Assembly: GCF_030052815.1 (NCBI RefSeq) | Contig: NC_079499.1 | Location: 69,703,760 to 69,767,759 of the forward strand | DNA: 64,000 nt | Reading direction: 5' to 3' | DNA from: Hevea brasiliensis | Lineage: Eukaryota > Streptophyta > Magnoliopsida > Malpighiales > Euphorbiaceae | In this document: one piece after another, positions 11,294 to 22,714 of the stretch | Numbering within the stretch: position 1 is the first letter of the stretch | Layout: the number at the start of each line of letters is the position of its first letter | Position numbers and translations under genes: made by a program | The notes under the pieces: generated by a model | Told to the model about the DNA's origin: nothing | Seen by the model: the letters and a program-made list of their open reading frames with translations, nothing else | Database searches by the model: none

Positions 11294-14200
11294 TGTCACA
11301 CCTTACCCCTCTGTAAGGCATCACATGATCCCGTAGAATACCTAATGAACTACCGCACTTCACCTACCGATAACTCATTAAGTACCCTACAAGGGATTTT
11401 AAAACAATTTTCCTATTTTTGATAAGTGGTGAGCATTTCTAATAAGTGTTTAAAACATTTAGTTGAATTTAAAACTAATTAATATTTTTGGCCATTTTAG
11501 TTTTCCGCAAATTTTATAAAAATTTTGACAGAGTTTCCTCTGTATTTTGAGAAAACCGTTCTTCGAATACCTGTAAAAAGCACTTCTAAAAGTTTTTCTC
11601 AACCACTACTTCAGTTTCACAATCAAACTCAATCAATTTCTCAAGATTCACAAGTTCAATAATTCTCAAAATACTGTCAATCAATATCATTCATATTTCA
11701 TTAAAAACAAAACAATTTGTACACAACCTTACAAATTTATATCAAAAGAAACACAAACTAAACTTTATTACAAACTTCATACAAATTTGTGTACAAGCTG
11801 CTCAAGACCCATTTTTACATGTCCATACATTTATGTGCAATATATACATCAAAAGAAGTATTTACGCTAGGGTATAAATTATACCCAAGGCTTCAAGTGA
11901 TGACTTCACACACCTCAAGACTCGATCTGCTTCCTCTAGTTCTCAGATCTGCATAAAGAATAAAGCTATCGCTGAGTACTAGGACTCAGTGGTGCACAAT
12001 ATACTAAAATAATCTTTATGCAAAACTTAAAGCACATTCATTCAAAAATTTGGCTAAACATGAAAATTAAATACAATCATGCATTGTGAGATTTTACATG
12101 TAAACCAAGTTCATTTCAAAGTATCAAAACACATTTCATAAAACCCACGCTTAGATCACGCCATTCAAACAAATAGAATCTCAATAGCCAGAGGCTAAAG
12201 AGAAATCACATGAATCTCAATAGCCCGAGGCTAAAGAGAAATCACATCACAAGGCTAGCTAGCTCAAATATATGGATATCCATTCACATCCTCTTCTACT
12301 GGCACACCTCAACACTTCTCCAGAGAAGGAATCAAAATTCGAAACTAATTACCCCACTAGTCGTGCTAGTGAGGTGTTCAAATATATGGTCATGACACTG
12401 TGGTTTCAAAACTTATCTTAACAATTTGCTAAACATTGTCATTTCAAATATACACAATAACTTTCACAATTTAAATCAAACATCATAAAAATGCTATAAT
12501 CCAATATTTCACATTATTCAAAACATTATGCAAAAGATGATTATAAAAGTATATGTTGTGCACAAACCTCAAACGAATCGCTGTTGGCCTTGACTCGACT
12601 CCTCGGGTTACGTCGGTATTCTTTTCCACTGAAACACGAAATGTTCCAATGTTTCAGTACAAAAACTTAACATAAATCCAAAATATACTGAACTTCACAT
12701 TTACCTACCAATAACGTGTTAAATTCGAAGTTCTCGAAATTTTGTTTTTCGGTTTACTATTCACTGCACTATTCAAGTCAAATTATTGACTTTCTAAGGC
12801 TTAATGGGTATGGGAACTCCAACTTCACCCACATACCACATTTTGGTCACCAAACTTGTTGGTTTTGGTCATTTGTTTAAAGCTTAGGTCATTTTGGCAA
12901 AATTGCCAATTTTCGTTTTGGTTCTCCGAAGTTGTACTGTTCCATTGGTCGATCTACTGTTGGAATTTGACAAAAATTCCTTCATAGAAAATGTTCCTTA
13001 TTGTCTTAAGTGTATTCTCATTTTTGGATCACCCCAATCGGAGTTTTGTAGCTCAAGTTATGGCCAAAATAAGTTTCTTGTTCACATGTCTTGTTCATCT
13101 TGAGATATTAGTGCTGGCAGATTTTTGGTCCAACTTTGGTTAATAATTTGACCAAGTTAAGTTCATAATTTGGTCTCACTTTCTTCATATGAAATGTTGT
13201 ACTATGTCTTAGGTTTCCATCGGTTCAAGAATCGCCTAAATCCGAGTTTTCTAGAGAGAGTTATAGCCATCCAAACATTGCTGCTCAATGAAAATTCTGC
13301 AGAATCTCAGTACAGTAATTTAATTTTGCTCAATGATTTTGAAAGGGTTAATGGCCTAATTTGGGTTGGTGTTCTTCATGAAAGTTTTAGGTCTATATCA
13401 TATCTAATTGTTGGTAAAATTTCAGGTCAATTTGACCTACCTAGCTCGAGTTATGACCACTGTTCATTTGGTCAGTTTAGTGCAGTGGCAGCATGCAATC
13501 AATCCACTTTGGTCAATTGTTTCACCAAGTTTTGGTTAGTTTTTGGCCATAGTACAACATTTCACATTCCTTCTTATGCTTCTTCTATACTCTTCAAGAT
13601 GCAATAATGAAATTCATGTGGAGAATTTTAGGGAAAGCATGTTTAATTTAGGGTTTCAAAAGCTTGGTTAGACTTATCCATGGTGGAAGATGAAATAAGT
13701 GAGAGGGAAGAGTGAGTCACGTTTTTCCTTTTGAAGATGATGAATTTAATTTTTTTTTCTTTTGTTTCTTTTATTTATTTTGCTATGGAAGACCATAAAT
13801 ATCAAATTTAATAAATATTTAATAAATTTGTTTATGACATCATTAATGATGTCATCAACTTTGACTTTTCCAACCTCTTTCCTTTTCTTTTTTTTTTCTA
13901 TTTATTTCTCTATTAGTTCTTTAATTTTATTCTCGATTCCGAAATTTTCTTTTCTCCGATTTTATTTGACAGTTAGGTCAGGAGTCAGCTCTCGGGGTCA
14001 ATTGACCAAATTGCCCCTCGCCGGTTCATCCCGGTTTGCAAATAATCCAATATTTCTTGGCTCACGACCTAATTATTTGACTGGCTTAACAGTTCTTTTT
14101 CGTGGTTTTCTCTTTTCCACTGTGTTCATAAGGGTCCTAAGGACCGCAGCGTCACTTTTTACTGTTCGAAATTTGAGTTTAGAATGACTTCGCAGTCATT

Positions 14201-14415
14201 CCCGAGGAGGTCACTCATCGCTGTGACTCTCGGCTCGTTTAACCTCTTATGTTCTGTTTTTCTTATTTATAGTTAACTAATTAAACATTACTAATTATTT
14301 GTGTTTATGGCTTCTCAAATTGTCTTAAGTGTGGCCCTAATCCCATTAATTGTCCGGACCGACACCGGTCACCGGAACAGTGAAATATACCAGGCTATAC
14401 AACGGGGGTGTTACA
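11294..14415 (-). mobile_element. Tekay-1 5' LTR
   Basis: 3122 bp from TGTCACACC to GGGTGTTACA. Compared with the 3' LTR it lacks about 587 bp (3' LTR 5055-5641), replaced by about 20 bp of unrelated filler at 13551-13570. The loss removes the predicted donor site and one module, while the hairpin (11972-11989) and acceptor (ending 11949) remain. Elsewhere the copies are nearly identical apart from clumped differences near 11860-11960, 12585-12620 and 13950-14200. No gene is present. Confidence 0.92.
11972..11989 (-). other. Conserved LTR hairpin (Tekay-1 5' LTR)
   Basis: CTGAGT-(6 nt)-ACTCAG, same as in the 3' LTR, 23 nt before the predicted acceptor at 11949. Confidence 0.7.
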
Positions 14416-14420
14416 TGACT

Positions 14421-15497
14421 AGTGGAGGAAATCAGTTTCGAATTTTGATTCCTTCTCTGGCTGAAGTGTTGAGGTGTGTGCCAGTAGAAGAAGAAATTGA
14501 ATGGATATCCATATATTTGAGCTAGCCAGCCTTGTGATGTGACTTCTCATAAGCCTCTAGCTATTAAGATGATTATTGTTTCGAATGGCATGATATACTG
14601 TGTATTTTTATGAAATTTGTTTTGAGACTTTCGAAATGAAATTGTTTGGATTAAAAGCTTATAAATCATATTTTGTATTTATTTCTCATATGCAATTTAG
14701 TTTTTGAATAAGTATGATTTAAATTCTGCATAAAAGTTATTTTAGTATGTTGTGCACAACTGAGTCATAGTACTCAGCGATGCCTGTTATTGCTGTCGCA
14801 GATATAGAGACTAGAGGAGCAACAGAGTGAGCTACTGAGGATCTTGGAGCCACATCCCTGAAGTTTTATCGTATATATTTTATACTCTCAATGTAATAAT
14901 TATTTTGATGCATGTAAATGTATGCACAAGTAGAACTGGTCATGAGCAGTTATATAAAGTTTGTAATAATATTAGTTTGGATTTTTTTAATGTAAATTCT
15001 GGATGGATGAATATAATTTGTTTTAACTTTACTAAAATATGAATGAAAGTATTTTGTTTTAATTTGAATAAAATTACTTAGTATTATTTTGGATGATATT
15101 TGAATTGGAAATTATTGACTTGAATTTTAGAATTTGAGAAATGATGTTGAAATTTGTTGTGATGGATGTTGAAGCTGTTGAATTGATAAGATAAATCATT
15201 GGAAGTGTTTTTTTTAGGTATTTGAACAACTATTTTATCAAAATACAGACGGCACTCTGCCGAAATTTTTCTAAAATTTGCAGAAAAATAAAAAAGGATA
15301 AGAATTTTAACTAGTTTTCAAACTCTAATTAAATGTTTTAATACCTATTAGAAAATGCTCACCACTTCTAAAAAGTAAGAAAATGATTTTAAAATCCCTT
15401 GTAGGGTACTTAATGAGTTATCGGTAGGTGAAGTTTGGTAGTTCATTAGGTATTCTACGAGATCACGTTATGCCTTACAGAGGGGTAAAGTGTGACA
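14421..15497 (+). mobile_element. Solo LTR s1, 3' part
   Basis: It continues s1 after Tekay-1 and its target-site copy (14416-14420). It carries the hairpin, the acceptor ending at 14801, an AT-rich probable polyadenylation region (about 14880-15060), and ends GGTAAAGTGTGACA. The small open frame 14301-14525 crosses the Tekay-1/s1 junction and is not a gene. Confidence 0.9.
14760..14777 (+). other. Conserved LTR hairpin (s1)
   Basis: CTGAGT-(6 nt)-ACTCAG followed by CGATGCC, 24 nt before the YAG at 14801. Confidence 0.7.
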
Positions 15498-15502
15498 AAT
15501 GA

Positions 15503-16284
15503 GACATGATATTAACTCTTAATATCATCAGAACTCTTTCTTACCATAAGTGATTTCTCTAAATCATTTTAGATATCTCATAGACCATGGTTGACACCTA
15601 GCATAGCGTGCCAAGGCCACCTAATCAGTAACAAGGAATACCTTAAATAAACCTATAATTATATGTTACCATGTAATAGAATCTCTGTTTTACAAAATCC
15701 CAATTCAAACTGGAGTCATGGTTAATGTCAAACCCCATTTGCTATGAATATTATGTTCTCTTTTAATTTCAGTTCTTAATTAATTAGATTTTCTTGTCAA
15801 AAACTCTTTTCTAACAAAATCTGTCTGTCCTGGCCAGGAACTTGAAACATCAAGAACAATTAAATGAACATAGGATTTTATTCCTATTTACTTAGGGTAA
15901 TAGATTCCATCTTGATCAACACCTATCTCCATATATAACTAGTAGGAGCCAACACATGCCCATATACCTATACACAGTACAAATATGAAAGCAGTATCAA
16001 ACTCAAAACACCTATGTATAATATAACTGTGTTATCTTAGGTCTAAAGATTATATGCACTGATATGATATATGATAATGCATTGACAATAGTAAACTCCA
16101 TGTGCTTGTCATATGCATCACTGGTTCAGCCTACTATCATGTATAAGTGCCTATCATGTTTGTTATGTGGCATGAGACTCACCACTCCATCTTATTTATG
16201 TCTCATATAAATACCTTGGGAACAAACATGATTACAATCTTTATGGATAAGTCATGTCCTTTGTGAAGTATCCTCGATTGCGAA
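15503..16284 (-). mobile_element. Angela-2 LTR, middle part
   Basis: Reverse complement of the Angela-1 LTR (about 29395-30150), clearly diverged. Landmarks are the TCTTGATGTTTCAAGTTC region and GGGCATGTGTTGGCTC, both readable on the minus strand. No coding sequence. It ends at the GCGAA duplication of s2. Confidence 0.88.
16280..16284. repeat. Target-site duplication of solo LTR s2
   Basis: GCGAA here and at 19640-19644, exactly flanking TGTCACACC and GTGTTACA. Confidence 0.93.
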
Positions 16285-16732
16285 TGTCACACCTTATCCC
16301 TTGTAAGGCACGACATGTTCCTATAGCATACCTAATGAATTACCGAACTCCACCTGCTGATAACTCATTAGTTATGCTACAAAGGATTTTAAAACAAACC
16401 ATAGCTTTTTATCTTATCAATTCTTTTGCAGAAAACTGTATGAGAATAGTTAAAATTCCATGTAAACATTCATTAGAAATAATGATAGACTAAATATTGG
16501 AAAAGTTACATTTTCATAAGTCTCAAGATAAAATACAAAATAGTTACAACTCAAAATGTGATAGTAATGCTGTACTTTTTAATACAAACTGCTCAATGTC
16601 CGTACATCCTTACATATAGGTACAAAATACATCCAAAGGAATCACAAGGGTATACCTAACATAAATACCCACAAACAATACCAAAATGCTGCCTCTAAGT
16701 CTCTCACTCGGCAGCTTTCTCATTTCCCTTAC

Positions 16733-18952
16733 CTACGACGGTATAAAGGAGCTATCGCTGAGTATATCACTCAGTGGTGCACAACTAATAACTTTAAAAC
16801 TTAAGGTAAAACACAATTTATCAAAGCATAATAAATCACATTTTTCTTAAGCATGAAAACTTCATAATAGTTCTAAGTCCATAAGAGCCATTTATTAGAA
16901 TAACATTTCAAAAGAGAAATCACACTTCATAAATCACAATTCACAAAGCATTAGTGTTGCCAATATCAACACACAGTTTAGGCCATGACATAAAATTTCA
17001 TGATCAGTGCCATGTTGTACACCACGACAAAGCAATCTCAACCGTACTAATCGTTATCAATAAGGGAAGGGCTAGCTAGCTAATGAGTACTCATATAGTC
17101 TTACCCCACTAACCGTTATTAATGGGAGATATAATCAATATCAATTATCAACCCCAAGTAGCCGTTACTACTGGGGAGTTCCGAAAGGGACTGCTATGCT
17201 AACTATGGTTTCAAAATAGTTTCCAAAAATTTCCCACTCAACAATCACATTTATAAAACAATAAACACATTTAAATTCATCATAGTATCCATATAAAGGT
17301 GGCAACACCCAAATTTCTTAAATGCAGGAGAAAAACCATATTTCAGTCAAAGTAAACTTGTTCAAAGCACACTCATTCAATTTAACACTTTCCAAGCAAT
17401 TTACAAGTTTAAAAACGAAGAAAATGTTAGTTGTGCACAAACCTTCAATAATTCTCCTTCCTTATTACCTACTTCTCCCTATCCATTCCAACTTCTTTTT
17501 CTACTGAAAATATACAAATACAATACCTCAATACCAATCTCAATTGCTGCCAAGAACTCATTACATGTATGTCTAATGCATCCCAAGTTAGCTTTGAAAA
17601 TTTTAGAATATTTTGGTTTTGGGATAGCATGGTGCCCCAATCTTTGAACCCAATTTCTGCTTAGTTTCGATCATAATTTGGTGAGGTGTTCTTCATGATT
17701 AGGTCTTAAGTTTATTTTCCTTTTTGAATCGCCTAATTCGAAGCTGTGTAGCTCAAGTTATGACCAAAATACAGTTACTGTTCATGTCACTGTTCATCCT
17801 ACAGATTCAGTTCTGGCAGATTTATTAATCCAACTTCGTTCAACAATTTGATCAAGTTAAGTCCATAATTTGGTCTAATTTTCTTCATACAAAATAATTT
17901 ACTATGTCTTAGGTTTCCATCGGTTCAAGAATCGCCTAAATCGGAGTTTTCTAGAGAGAGTTATAGCCATGCAAAGTTTACTGTTCATATGGTAAATCTG
18001 CAATTCTGCAGATTCGGTAATTCAACTTTGCTTAGTAATTTGATTGGGTTAAGTCCAAAATTTTGAATTAAGTTCTTCATATGAAATGTTCTACTATGTC
18101 TTAGGTTTCCATCGGTTCAAGAATCGCCTCAATCGGAGTTTTCTAAATAGAGTTATGGCCATGCAAATTTTACTGTTCATATAGTCAAATTCTACAGGTT
18201 CTAGAATTTTGTCTCTAAGTTCAAGGATTATTTCAGATAGCTTAAGGTCATTTTTGGAGAAGGGTATCTTCACAAAAATTCTAGCCCTATGTCTTAAGTT
18301 TCATTTCCAATTAGTTTCACACCAATTGGAGTTGTCTAGCTCAATTTATGAGCTGTCAAACACACTGAACTCAGTGTGCAAATTCTGCCCTAAGTTCAAA
18401 TTTTTCATTTCTTCAATTATTCCCACTAACCAATCTCAATTCATATTTAATTCACCAAAAATGACTATAATTTAGCATTGAAATATCAATGGAACTTCCT
18501 AGATCAAACCTCACAATTTTCAAACACCAAAGTTTGCAATTTCCCTAATCCTACCATTTCATTACTTCCATTCATCAACCCAATGTCAATTCAAGCTAAA
18601 TAAACCTCAAATGACCATAATTTAATACTACACACACCAATTTCACTCTTTAGCACCAAAACTCCAATTTTCCCATGAACCCTAATCTCCCATAATTAAA
18701 TTTATATACATTTCATGCAATTTCTTTGCCCAATCATGTATACTACTTCAATTAAGCTTAATCTCATCATAAATTTCATTCAAATACATCAAACCCTAAC
18801 TTTTCTCCAATTTGGCCAAAACCCTAGTTTAGATTCCATACATTTTTTTTTTCATTTTCTTATGAAATTTCATGCTTTCTCATGTAAATTCATCACACCC
18901 AAACTTGATTCAAAACATATTTGGTTAATCAAGCATGAAATTGAGAGATTAC
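16733..18952 (-). other. Predicted LTR leader intron (s2)
   Basis: GAG|GTAATC at 18952 to ATACCGTCGTAG ending at 16733 on the minus strand, 2220 bp. The donor lies about 250 bp after the TATA box, the same distance as in Tekay-2. Unproven. Confidence 0.42.
16758..16774 (-). other. Conserved LTR hairpin (s2)
   Basis: CTGAGT-(5 nt)-ACTCAG with flanking GCTATCG and GGTGCAC, 25 nt from the predicted acceptor. Confidence 0.68.
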
Positions 18953-19202
18953 CTCACTTGATGATTTTTTCCACTTCCAATCTCTTCCAAATCTTGCTCT
19001 TCTTGTCTTTAATCTCTCAATCAAAGATCTCTTTGATGTTTTCTTTTAGTGGGCTATGGAATTTATGAAGGGAATTGAAGTGAATCAAGACTTGGAAGGG
19101 AAAACAATGGTGGAAGAAGCTTGGAGAAGAAAAGAAAAGAAAAGAGAGGGAAAGGGAAGATGGGTGGTGGCGTGGAAGAAGGGAAAGAAGGAGACTTGTC
19201 TT

Positions 19203-19210
19203 CTTTTATA
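19203..19210 (-). promoter_or_regulatory. TATA box of s2 LTR
   Basis: Sense TATAAAAG about 430 bp inside the LTR, followed by a purine/pyrimidine-biased leader. It would start transcription towards lower coordinates. Confidence 0.6.
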
Positions 19211-19644
19211 CTTATTTATTCCTTTTTAATTAGATAATTAAGTTTAATTGTCAAAAGCCCATAAGTCATTAATTTTAATTAGGTCAAAAATGGAATTTAA
19301 ATTCTAGATTTTTGCCTCTTTTATTTTCTTTCCACTTTTACTCTAATTTTTCCCTCAATATTTCTTCATAATTCAATATTTTACTTTCATTTAATTAAAT
19401 TAACATTTTGGTCAAAAATCAACTCTTAAAGTGAATTGACCAAAATGCCCCTTATCGGGTCATAATCCCTCTTTTACAATATACCCGATGAGTCCTTATA
19501 TTTTTGGGTCACTTGAATTTTTATTGTGTCTATCTCAATTAATTTTCTATTTATTTTTGGTCATCAAGGTGTCTTTGAATAGTACTAGTCACGGACCAAA
19601 AATAGTACTATTCATAACTCGGAGGTTCGGGGTGTTACAGCGAA

Positions 19645-19845
19645 CCAATTTATGATACTTTGTGCTATAAATACTATCACTCATATTCTTAACAGCTTAA
19701 GAATAGAATTTCTAACAAAATATTAATGGACCTTTTCTATTATGCATAAATATATTATATAAATGGAAAAGTGAAATTGTCTTTTATTAATAAGATATGT
19801 ACAAGATACATACAAAATGATCTGCTCTTGGGCATACTACTAACA
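19645..19845 (-). mobile_element. Angela-2 LTR, sense 5' end
   Basis: Reverse complement of the first 200 bp of the Angela-1 LTR; the sense start TGTTAGTAGTATGCCC ends at 19845 on this strand. It abuts Copia-1 RT coding sequence, so Angela-2 inserted into Copia-1. Its other boundary is lost at about 391. Confidence 0.88.
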
Positions 19846-20470
19846 GCAACCTCTATTCCAAGAAAGTACTTGAGCCTTCTCAAATCTTTAATTTCAAACT
19901 CCTGTGCTAGGCACTCCTTTAAAAGAGCCATTTCTTCCTTATCGTCACCACTTACCACAATATCATCCATATAAACAATAAGTAGTGTGATTTGGCCTCT
20001 ACGATGCCTCATAAATAAGGTATGATCAGCATTACTTTGGCATTTTCCAAAGAAGATCATCGCTTTACTGAACCTATCAAACCATGCTCTAGGTAGTAGT
20101 TTTATACCATACAAAGCCTTTCTCAATCTGCAAACTTGCCCTCTAGTCTTCTCATCCTTAAATCCTGGAGGAATTTCCATATGCACTTTTTCTTCCAAGT
20201 TACCATGTAGAAATGCATTTTTAACATCAAATTGCTGCAAGTCCCACTCAAGCTGCACATGACAACAAAATTCTAATGGTATTCATTTTAGCAACAGGAG
20301 CAAAGGTCTCTTGGTAATCTGCTCTATAAGTCTGTGTGAAGCCTTTTGCTACCAGTCTGGCCTTATACCTAACAATTGAACTATCTGCTCTATGCTTCAT
20401 AGTGAACACCCACTTGCATCCAACTAGCTTCTTTCTAGTGGGAGAGTAGCCACTTCTCATGTCTCATTCT
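19846..20470 (-). pseudogene. Copia-1 reverse transcriptase (N-terminal two thirds)
   Basis: Frames 20248-20460 and 19755-20258 (real part from 19846) encode [46 protein letters not shown] with a catalytic Asp, ALYGIK with PRAWF, and LLIVYMDDIVVSGDD with the YMDD active site. It ends at LKYFLGIEVA, where Angela-2 was inserted. The following residues in the open frame come from the Angela LTR. A frameshift near 20250 splits the segment. RNase H and the rest lie beyond the truncated Angela-2 and are not in the window. Confidence 0.92.
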
Positions 20471-20876
20471 TTGCCAAAGCTTTTATCTCCTCCACCATAA
20501 CTGCCCTCCATTTTGGATCGAGGCAAGCTTTCTTCTAATCTTGTGGGATAGAGACAGAGGAAACAAATAGTAGAAAGGCTCTGTAGGATAGAGACAGAGA
20601 ATTATAGGAGATGAAATTAGAAATGGGATGTTTAGTATAGGTTTTAACATCTTTTCAGAGAGTAATATGAATATCAAGATCGTTATTAGAAAAAGGAAGA
20701 ATAGACTGAAAATCAAAATTAGACTCACCAGAAGCCAAAGGAGACTCATCACATACCTCAAGATGTCCAGGAATTGAATCCAGGGATTCTGGTTGATCAG
20801 TAGTCTCCTGCTTAATGGCTATATCTGTCTTTTTTCGTCGAGTATATATTCTCAAATTTGGCCTTTTTAGTTTTTC
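20471..20876 (-). pseudogene. Copia-1 integrase-RT linker
   Basis: A poorly conserved, low-complexity connector between integrase and RT. Frame 20655-20855 (TRRKKTDIAIKQETTDQPE) is the readable part. Stops and shifts interrupt both sides. Copia linkers are normally variable here. Confidence 0.65.
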
Positions 20877-21790
20877 TCAAGATTTAGGTGACTCTCCCTC
20901 AGTATCATTATTAGGTATAGGCTCTAAACCCATATTCTCTCCTTGAAATTGAAGGTTGGGAGAGGATGAGGATGAAGAAAAATACACCTCTTCCTTTCTA
21001 TGCTCCCGCTGAAGAGGTGGATCGAAATAAGATTCAGATTTCCTAAAGGTAATGTCCATACTCATAAAATATTTTCGTAAAGGAGGATGATAACATCTAT
21101 ATCCCTTATGAGTACTAGAATAACCAACAAAAACACATTTTAAGACATGAGGTTCTAATTTCCCACTATTAAACTTATGAACAAAGCAAACACAACCAAA
21201 TACCTTTAGAGGAATGGTATATGAATTTTTACCCTGCAAAACCTCTAAAGGACTCTTAAACTCCAATGTTCGAAGAGGCATCCTGTTAATAAGATATGCA
21301 GCAGAAAGAATAGCATCCCTCTAATAAGGTTTAGGAACATTCATGGTAAACATAAGAGACCTAGCAACCTCGAGTAAGTGTCTACTTTTTCTCTCAGATA
21401 CCCCATTTTGTGAACTAGTATTAACACAACAAGTCTGATGTAAATCCCATGTGTCTTCAAATACTCCTGAAAGACTTCATTCATATATTCTATACTATTA
21501 TCAGTTCTCAATATTTTAACGTGAGCATCAAAATGTGTACTAATCATTTTATGGAACTGCTGGAAACAAGAGAAAACTTCATTTTTCCCTTTCATCAAAT
21601 ATACCCAAGTTAACCTACTGCAACAATCAATAAAGGTCACAAACCATCTGTAACCCGATAAAGACACAGTTCGAATAGGCCCCCATACATCAGAATGGAT
21701 AGTTATAAAAGGAACTGAAGCCTTTTTATTTATTATAGGATAAGATTGTCCGGTATGTTTAGCAAACTCATAAGCATCACATACTAACAA
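20877..21790 (-). pseudogene. Copia-1 integrase
   Basis: Frame 21341-21790 holds the core: ITIHSDVWGPIRT with the first catalytic Asp, RWFVTFIDCCSRLTWVYLMK, and ILRTDNSIEYMN with the second Asp. Frame 20877-21281 holds the C-terminal half with LEVLQGKNSY, KVFGCVCFVHK and the KCVFVGYSSTHKGYRCY motif common to plant Copia elements. A frameshift after GIYIR (about 21425) and a stop near 21320 break it and obscure the catalytic Glu. Confidence 0.9.
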
Positions 21791-21953
21791 TTCAGTTTTG
21801 CATTATTTAAACAGAAAAGGATAAAATTTTTCTAACACAGTAAATGAAGGATGTCCTAGTCTCTTATGCCACATGATAATTTGTTCCTCATCACCCATTA
21901 ATTGCCCCAACATGGCCAAGCCAACATAATCATTCAAGAGATATAGCCCATTT
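21791..21953 (-). pseudogene. Copia-1 GAG-pre-integrase domain
   Basis: GLYLLNDYVGL and IIMWHKRLGHPS (the conserved HxRLGH zinc-binding histidines) precede the integrase core. The left portion of this domain continues at 42203 across Tekay-2: the protease-side sequence there ends SGRLQD and this side resumes at GLYLL, which shows where Tekay-2 entered. Confidence 0.88.
21949..21953. repeat. Target-site duplication of Tekay-2
   Basis: CATTT here and CATCT at 42203-42207, one mismatch, flanking the TG...CA ends of Tekay-2. Confidence 0.78.
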
Positions 21954-22457
21954 TGTAACATCCTCATTTTAGCTAGTCCGTACAGTTTACTGTTCCGATG
22001 ACCAGTGTTGATCCAGACAGCTAGAACGTTCAGAAAAATATTTAAACTAAAGTGAGGAACTAAAAATAAACTCAAATAATTAATAAGAAAAAAAATTTAG
22101 GAAAAATTATAAAATAATTTTTGGGACTCCAGAGAAGGGTTATTGAGGTTCTTATGGCATTAGAATGCCAAGAAAATACTTAGAAAAATTTTTCAATTGG
22201 TAAAGACAATTTTGGCCCGTTAAGCCAAACGGAGGGCATTTTGGTCATTTCGTCTTCAGAGATGATTTTTGGGCCAATTTGTCCAATTAAATAAATAATT
22301 TATATAACATAAAATATGATTAAATGTTGTTAAAAATTTAATTGAAATTAATTGGACAAAAAAAGGATGGAAAAATGAAAGAAATTGAAATTATGAAATC
22401 ATAAGGATTTCATTAAAAGTCTCCAACCCAATCAAGTGTTGACACATGTCACCAAGG

Positions 22458-22467
22458 TATATAAAAG
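22458..22467 (+). promoter_or_regulatory. TATA box of Tekay-2 5' LTR
   Basis: TATATAAAAG about 505 bp into the LTR, followed within 60 bp by a pyrimidine-rich stretch typical of plant core promoters. Repeated in the 3' LTR at 39710-39719. Confidence 0.72.
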
Positions 22468-22714
22468 AGACAAAATGGGCAGAAAGTGAAGAAGAAAAAT
22501 AAGACCTCCTCTCTCTTCTTCTCCTTAACGTAAAACCTCCACCATTGCCCTCCATAACCAAGCTTTACCCAAGCTTGATTTCTTGGGTTTCTATCCATTA
22601 AAACTTAAATTTCTCAACACAAAAACTTGCTCTTACACCTTGGTATTTCTTTTGGGAGCAAAAAGAAGAGGAAAACATGAGCTTTAGCAAGTGAAAAAAT
22701 CTCACTCCTTTGAG

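Larger units (their letters stand above)
2790..14415 (-). mobile_element. Tekay-1: complete Ty3/Gypsy chromovirus
   Basis: An 11.6 kb element on the minus strand with 3' LTR 2790-6461, internal region 6462-11293 and 5' LTR 11294-14415. It is bounded by TG...CA and an exact TGACT duplication. The PBS is of tRNA-iMet type and the PPT adjoins the 3' LTR. The domain order gag, zinc knuckle, protease, RT, RNase H, integrase, chromodomain-like tail is that of plant chromoviruses, and the very long LTRs fit the Tekay/Del clade. Frameshifts and stops inactivate the coding region. It sits head-to-head inside a solo LTR of its own family. The LTRs are largely near-identical, so the insertion is fairly young. 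Confidence 0.92.
1252..14801 (+). other. Predicted leader intron of s1, split by Tekay-1
   Basis: Donor-like GAG|GTAAGA at 1252 and acceptor-like TTATTGCTGTCGCAG ending at 14801 enclose about 1.9 kb once Tekay-1 (2790-14415) and one target-site copy are removed. Position and order match the other Tekay LTRs in the window. This is inference from sequence only. Confidence 0.45.
16285..19639 (-). mobile_element. Solo LTR s2 (Tekay type)
   Basis: 3355 bp with TG...CA ends and an exact 5-bp duplication, but no internal region, so it arose by LTR-LTR recombination. In the sense direction it has a TATA box (19203-19210), a leader, a donor-like GAG|GTAAT at 18952, four diverged modules spaced about 190-202 bp (17700-18360), the hairpin and an acceptor-like TCGTAG ending at 16733. 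Two of the modules (near 17901 and 18093) are alike over most of their length. Open frames inside it, for example 18715-19068, are not genes. Confidence 0.92.

Noticed and set aside
13762..14187. 141-codon frame
   Set aside because: Low-complexity T-rich sequence at the U3 end of the Tekay-1 LTR, antisense; the 3' LTR copy does not keep the frame.
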